From an uncultured Clostridia bacterium (GTDB lineage: Bacteria; Bacillota; Clostridia; Saccharofermentanales; DTU023), in the NCBI GenBank assembly GCA_946220865.1, contig CAMJYM010000001.1, positions 96,620 to 160,619 on the forward strand: a stretch of 64,000 bases of DNA. Direction: 5' to 3'. Both the position numbers and the translations under genes were made by a program. Below the pieces are notes generated by a model. That model made no database searches, had not been told where the DNA came from, and worked only from the letters and a program-made list of their open reading frames with translations. Below, one piece after another: positions 60,110 through 64,000 of the stretch; within the stretch, counting starts at the first letter, position 1, and each line of letters begins with the position of its first letter.

Positions 60110-61354
60110 TCAGGCCAGATCCGTCTCACTCCATTCGCGGACAAGTCGATCACATTCGATGATATCATCCATTGTCGCATCTGTCAGTGAGAAAGCGCCA
60201 GAAAAGTGTTGCAAAGCCCGCTCCACTTTTTCCGCTATCGCTGTAAATGCCAGTTTGGAATCCAGAAAAGCCCGCACAGCAACTTCGTTGGCCGCATTGA
60301 GGACCAAAGGGGCCGCTCCACCTTCCGCTGCCGCTTCGCGGGCAAGCTTCAAAGCCGGAAAGCGATTCAGATCAGGGGCTTCAAAATGAAGTTCCTGCGG
60401 CTGCGCCAGAAAATCAAAGCGGGGAAAATGAAGATTTCGGCGTTCCGGCCAGCTGAGACTGAGGCTGATCGGCAGGCGCATATCCGGCAGACCCAGCTGT
60501 CCCAGTAATGCTCCATCCTCCCATTCGACCAGCGAATGGATCAACGATTCAGGATGGACGACTATGCCGATTTTGTCTTCCGGCAAAGCGAAAAGCCACA
60601 TGGCCTCGATTAACTCCAGGCCCTTGTTCATGAGACTGGCCGAGTCCACCGTCACCTTTGCTCCCATCCGCCAGTTAGGATGCTTGAGCGCCATCTCTGG
60701 TCTCACCCGGGCAAGCTCCTCCCGACTATAGTGCAGGAAAGGTCCGCCGGAAGCCGTCAGCCAGATTTTATGCAACGCTCTGCGGGGCGAAGCGGCAAGG
60801 CATTGCCAGATCGCCGAATGTTCACTGTCGACCGGATAAAGTGAAAGACCTTTGCGGCGAAGCAGAGGCATAAGCAGCGAGCCACCCGCGACCAGACTTT
60901 CTTTATTGGCGAGCGCCAGATCGTGGCCGCTTTCTGCAGCCGCAACCGTCGGAGCAAAGCCGGCAAAGCCTGTCATAGCGGAAAGGCATCTCCCGGAGGG
61001 CCTGCGGGCCAGTTCCATGAGGCCATCCTGACCCGTTAGAATTTCGGTTTCCACAAAGGATGGTCGCAATCTTTGCCGAAGTTCAGCCGCGGCGCTCTCA
61101 TCTCCAACAGACACTGCCAGAGGGTGAAAGGTCTCAATCTGTTCGGCCAGAAGACGCATGTTTTGCCTGCAGGCCAGATACAGCGGATGAACGCCCAGTC
61201 CCTGACAAATTTCGAGAGTCTGTCGACCAATGGAACCCGTGCTGCCCAAAAGGGTCAGGCTCTCTAAACCGGCTTGACTTTCTTCACGATTGGCTTGACC
61301 CTCTTCAAAGCTTTCCAAGGGATAGGGTGGAATTTTTCGTTCCGAGAAACTCAT
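60110..61354 (-). CDS. dxr: 1-deoxy-D-xylulose 5-phosphate reductoisomerase
   Basis: Dxr makes MEP from DXP using NADPH. The protein shows the NADPH site LLGSTGSIGRQTLE (about 35-48), ALANKESLVAGG, the metal/substrate region PVDSEHSAIWQCL, LTASGGPF, HPNWRMGAKVTVDSASLMNKGLE and a C-terminal helical domain. About 30 extra N-terminal residues precede the Rossmann fold compared with typical enzymes, so a later start is possible. It overlaps none of its neighbours; cdsA ends 8 bases upstream of its start. Confidence 0.96.
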   Translation of the reverse strand: MSFSERKIPPYPLESFEEGQANREESQAGLESLTLLGSTGSIGRQTLEICQGLGVHPLYLACRQNMRLLAEQIETFHPLAVSVGDESAAAELRQRLRPSFVETEILTGQDGLMELARRPSGRCLSAMTGFAGFAPTVAAAESGHDLALANKESLVAGGSLLMPLLRRKGLSLYPVDSEHSAIWQCLAASPRRALHKIWLTASGGPFLHYSREELARVRPEMALKHPNWRMGAKVTVDSASLMNKGLELIEAMWLFALPEDKIGIVVHPESLIHSLVEWEDGALLGQLGLPDMRLPISLSLSWPERRNLHFPRFDFLAQPQELHFEAPDLNRFPALKLAREAAAEGGAAPLVLNAANEVAVRAFLDSKLAFTAIAEKVERALQHFSGAFSLTDATMDDIIECDRLVREWSETDLA

Positions 61355-61362
61355 TTTTTACC

Positions 61363-62247
61363 TCAAAACAGAAGTTCGATCGCCAAAAGGAAAAAGAAGA
61401 AGAGCGGCAGGACAAAGAGCGTACTGTCAATGCGATCGAGCAGGCCTCCATGGCCCGGAATTAAATTGCCGGAATCTTTAACCCCTGCAACTCGCTTAAG
61501 AGCCGACTCATAGAGATCTCCTAACTGTCCTGCCAGCGAAGCCAGGAATCCTAAAATACCCAGCATCACAGGTGTCGGTAACTCAGTCTGCGGAAGAAAG
61601 CGGCCAAAACATGGCCCGAGCAGAAGATAAAACAGCACCGTGCCCAGAAGACCAGCAAGCATCCCTTCCACGGTTTTGTGAGGTGAAACAGTGGGAATCA
61701 GCTTATGTCGCCCCATACGGGAACCCCAAAGGTAAGCCAGAGAATCACAGACCCAGGGAGTCGCCAGGGCCAGTCCCAGCCAATAAAGGCCATGGGGCAG
61801 AATAAAAATCAGAATATTCGCCGAAAAAAGGGCCAGAGACAGAACAAAGGAGAAACAGGCCTCACCCTGTTTCTCCGCCAGAACTTGCGGACCTTTTTTG
61901 AAAAGCGCTGAGAAAAGGCTGCCTGCTGCTGCCAGAAATTGCCAGGCCAGAAAGAGCAGCAAGAGCTGAGCAGTGTTGGCCGTGCGCTCCGTACCTGGAA
62001 GAGCGGCGGCTCCGGAAGGGCTTTCTGCCAGGCCAAAATAAAGGGGAAAAAGAAAGGCCAGTCCCTGAACCATTAGAGGGAAGGAAAATTTTTCTGATTT
62101 TTTTGCCAATACGGACCATTCACGCCCGCTTTGCAGCAGCACAAAGAGCAGGAGCAGAGAAAAAAGCCAGGGCCAGCGGAAACTGAGACCATAGAAAAGC
62201 AAAATCAGACTGATGTAAATCAGGGCGCCTTTAACTCTCAAAGACAT
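61363..62247 (-). CDS. cdsA: Phosphatidate cytidylyltransferase CdsA
   Basis: CdsA makes CDP-diacylglycerol from phosphatidate and CTP in the membrane. The 294-residue protein has about eight hydrophobic helices and the C-terminal signature ALKRVAGVKDSGNLIPGHGG followed by LLDRIDS (family pattern KR...KD...PGHGG..DR.D). I chose ATG 62247 with AAGGTGAG just upstream; the longer frame from 62295 overlaps uppS. It lies between uppS and dxr in one transcript. Confidence 0.95.
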   Translation of the reverse strand: MSLRVKGALIYISLILLFYGLSFRWPWLFSLLLLFVLLQSGREWSVLAKKSEKFSFPLMVQGLAFLFPLYFGLAESPSGAAALPGTERTANTAQLLLLFLAWQFLAAAGSLFSALFKKGPQVLAEKQGEACFSFVLSLALFSANILIFILPHGLYWLGLALATPWVCDSLAYLWGSRMGRHKLIPTVSPHKTVEGMLAGLLGTVLFYLLLGPCFGRFLPQTELPTPVMLGILGFLASLAGQLGDLYESALKRVAGVKDSGNLIPGHGGLLDRIDSTLFVLPLFFFFLLAIELLF

Positions 62248-62254
62248 ACGCAGC

Positions 62255-62992
62255 TCACCTTCCCAGAGCGCCAAAGCGGCGCTTGCGACCGGCATAGGCT
62301 CTTAAAGCCTCATCCAGATCTGAGTCAGAAAAATCCGGCCAGAGAGTGTCTGTAAAATAGAGTTCACTATAAGCCGATTGCCAGAGCCAGAAATTGGATA
62401 ACCTCAGCTCCCCTCCTGTGCGGACGATGAGATCAGGATCTGGCAGATCAGGCAAATCGAGCTGCTGAGACAAATGCGTTTCATTAAGCTGTTCCGCTTT
62501 AAGCGCCCCCTCAGCTACAGACTTCGCCAGCTTCCGCACGGCCCGGATAATTTCATCCCGGCCACCGTAATTCAAAAGAATCACCAGCTGCATGCGCGGC
62601 TTTTCCAGCGTCAGCTCTTTGACCTCGCGAATGATTTTCTGCACCTGAGGAGAAAGGCCGCTTAAATCACCAGCAAAGCGACAGACAACACCTTCCTCGA
62701 TAAGTTCCTTCTGATATTTCTTGAAAAAAGTGGCGATGAGCTTCATCAGCGCGTTCACTTCACTTGCCGGCCGACGCCAGTTTTCTGTGGAGAAAGTATA
62801 AAGGGAGAGAATTCTAATCCCTCGGTCAGCACAGGCCCTGGCGACATCGCGCATCACCTCAGCGCCCCTGCGATGGCCCTCCGTCCGCGCAAGGCCACGT
62901 GCCTCAGCCCAACGGCCATTGCCATCCATAATAATGGCCAAATGCCGGAGACTCTGAGCTGCTCCGGCATTTTTATTTTCTGTATCTGACAT
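62255..62992 (-). CDS. uppS: Undecaprenyl diphosphate synthase UppS
   Basis: UppS adds eight isoprene units in cis to farnesyl diphosphate to make the lipid carrier for peptidoglycan. Landmarks are AIIMDGNGRWAEARG (about 20-34), RRGAEVMRDV, LYTFSTENW and the C-terminal IVRTGGELRLSNF and ELYFTD. The TGGELRLSNF segment differs slightly from the common TSGE(Q/K)RLSNF. The start is either ATG 62992 or GTG 63004, neither with a strong Shine-Dalgarno, so coupling to frr is likely. Confidence 0.95.
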   Translation of the reverse strand: MSDTENKNAGAAQSLRHLAIIMDGNGRWAEARGLARTEGHRRGAEVMRDVARACADRGIRILSLYTFSTENWRRPASEVNALMKLIATFFKKYQKELIEEGVVCRFAGDLSGLSPQVQKIIREVKELTLEKPRMQLVILLNYGGRDEIIRAVRKLAKSVAEGALKAEQLNETHLSQQLDLPDLPDPDLIVRTGGELRLSNFWLWQSAYSELYFTDTLWPDFSDSDLDEALRAYAGRKRRFGALGR

Positions 62993-63016
62993 GAAAAGCA
63001 CCACTAAAGTCCGGAA

Positions 63017-63586
63017 TCAGACCTCCATGAGTTCTTTGTTTTTACGTTCGACCGTCTTATCAACCTGCTCAATATAACGGTCCGTGAGCTTTTGAACTTT
63101 ATCTTCCGCTTCAAAACGCTCGTCCTCAGAAATCTCTTTTTTCTTCTCGTAGCCTTTGAAAAGGTCAATGGCCTCACGGCGAATATTGCGCACAGCCACC
63201 TTTGATTCTTCACCCAGACGGGATACTTCCCTGACCAGATCCTTGCGGCGTTCCTCTGTCAGCTGCGGAAACACCAGCCGGATCGTCTTGCCGTCATTAA
63301 TCGGATTGATGCCTAAATCAGAAGCCTGAATAGCACGCTCGATATCCTTCAGTGTCTTGCTTTCCCAGGGAGTGATGGTGATCAGACGCGCCTCCGGAAC
63401 CTGAATATTGGCGACCTGCTGCAAGGGCGTATCCACACCATAATAGGGAACCATGATGGCGTCCAGCAGACGAGGATTGGCTCGACCGGCGCGGATGCCA
63501 TTGAAGGTTTCCTCCAGAACATTGATGGTCATCTTCATTTTTTCTTCAAAGGGTTTATAAGATTGATCAGTAATTTCGATAGCCAT
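63017..63586 (-). CDS. frr: Ribosome recycling factor
   Basis: RRF splits the post-termination ribosome with EF-G. The 189-residue protein shows ETFNGIRAGRANPRLLD (about 26-42), VANIQVPEARLITITPWE, and RLVFPQLTEERRKDLV, all typical. GGGAGG is 6 bases before the ATG. pyrH and tsf usually precede it, but here a promoter and then tandem repeats do. It therefore starts the frr-uppS-cdsA-dxr-rseP-ispG-polC-priA transcript. Confidence 0.97.
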   Translation of the reverse strand: MAIEITDQSYKPFEEKMKMTINVLEETFNGIRAGRANPRLLDAIMVPYYGVDTPLQQVANIQVPEARLITITPWESKTLKDIERAIQASDLGINPINDGKTIRLVFPQLTEERRKDLVREVSRLGEESKVAVRNIRREAIDLFKGYEKKKEISEDERFEAEDKVQKLTDRYIEQVDKTVERKNKELMEV

Positions 63587-63620
63587 GGAGAGCCTCCCTA
63601 ACCTTGCTTTTTATGATCTC

Positions 63621-63649
63621 ATTATAGCGGAAAGGCCAGCTGAGGTGAA
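63621..63649 (-). promoter_or_regulatory. Putative sigmaA promoter of the frr operon
   Basis: The -35 TTCACC (63649-63644), a 17-bp spacer and perfect -10 TATAAT (63626-63621) on the minus strand lie between frr and the repeat array, 35-63 bases before the start codon. Confidence 0.6.
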
Positions 63650-63651
63650 GT

Positions 63652-64000
63652 GGAGCAAGCGAGCGGAAAAGCTATGTTGCGAACGCCACGCGAGACGCGT
63701 AGCAGAGCCCCTTCGAGCGAGTTCGCGATCACGACCACAGCAAAGTGAGCATCCTGTCCCCAGTGCAGCAGCATCAGGTGCCGCGCTGAAGAGAGAGCGT
63801 GTCTGAGACGAGAAGGGGCTGCTGCGGAGCAAGCGAGCGGAAATGTCTCGCTGCTTGGCTCAGCGAGACGCGTAGCAGAGCCCCTTCGAGCGAGTTCGCG
63901 ATCACGACCGCAGCAAAGTGAGCATCCTGTCCCCAGTGCAGCAGTATCAGGTGCCGCGCTGAAGAGAGAGCGTGTCTGAGACGAGAAGGGGCTGCTGCGG
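63652..64000 (+). repeat. Tandem array of a 173-174 bp repeat unit
   Basis: Unit 1 is 63652-63825 and unit 2 is 63826-63998; a third begins at 63999 with the same GG at the very end of the window. Each begins GGAGCAAGCGAGCGGAAA. About 135 bases of the unit differ at only two positions; a 40-base segment after the start is variable. In unit 2 that segment folds into GTCTCGCTG/CAGCGAGAC. The core recurs inverted at 41516-41661. Confidence 0.9.

Larger units (their letters stand above)
63587..64000. other. 414-base region upstream of frr: promoter plus repeat array
   Basis: The first 65 bases hold the frr promoter; the rest is two complete tandem repeat units running to the window edge. Open frames through the repeats are rejected as genes. 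No pyrH or tsf is visible. Confidence 0.8.

Overview
The window looks like a chromosomal segment of a Gram-positive, low-to-medium GC fermentative bacterium, probably Bacillota, class Clostridia. The evidence is PolC-type DNA polymerase III next to ispG/rseP/dxr/cdsA/uppS/frr, the block priA-def-fmt-yugP-rsmB-rlmN-prpC-pknB-rsgA-rpe, a PASTA kinase, a sortase, a 3D-domain wall protein next to rsmA, and a pta-ackA acetate pathway. The genus cannot be named from the sequence. Most genes lie on the minus strand, which suggests a leading-strand segment of one replichore.

Layout. 1-9.6 kb: 5' part of ppk, a Ppx/GppA-HD protein, 6-phosphofructokinase, a divergent NYN-domain gene, a P-loop kinase and purine permease, then the trans-translation locus (ssrA, a divergent PP2C-like gene, smpB) and tsaD. 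9.6-17.7 kb: an anchored alpha/beta-hydrolase-like protein, then dut, zapA, rsmA and a 3D-domain protein (probably one transcript from a consensus promoter), htpG, and a sortase with a long cytoplasmic tail. 17.7-28.7 kb: ydbC-like, glycogen phosphorylase, two membrane proteins, mltG, typA, der, a DUF512 radical-SAM protein and rpmF. 29-40.5 kb: type I pullulanase, a DUF1934 protein, proS, ackA, pta, an IMPase-family gene, an unrecognised membrane protein, tmcAL and tyrS. 40.6-52.9 kb: the priA-to-rpe block (translation quality control, cell-wall sensing kinase and phosphatase, ribosome assembly). 52.9-63.6 kb: polC, ispG, rseP, dxr, cdsA, uppS, frr as a tight operon with its own promoter. 63.65-64.0 kb: a tandem 173-174 bp repeat running off the end of the window; a related copy lies inverted at 41.5 kb.

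The genes describe central housekeeping: glycogen and pullulan breakdown feeding phosphofructokinase and acetate formation, polyphosphate storage, isoprenoid synthesis leading to undecaprenyl phosphate and the wall, and wall-linked Ser/Thr signalling. No phage, IS element, tRNA, rRNA or CRISPR array was seen.

The most unusual points are: (1) a PolC whose embedded proofreading exonuclease region seems to have lost its catalytic motifs; (2) a PP2C-like gene between ssrA and smpB whose conserved N-terminus can only be read from a non-canonical start, best an AUU behind a good Shine-Dalgarno; (3) a structured dispersed/tandem repeat family; (4) several perfect inverted repeats at promoters (pfkA/NYN, 3D-rsmA operon, htpG) that look like operators; (5) a short, atypical tmRNA tag.
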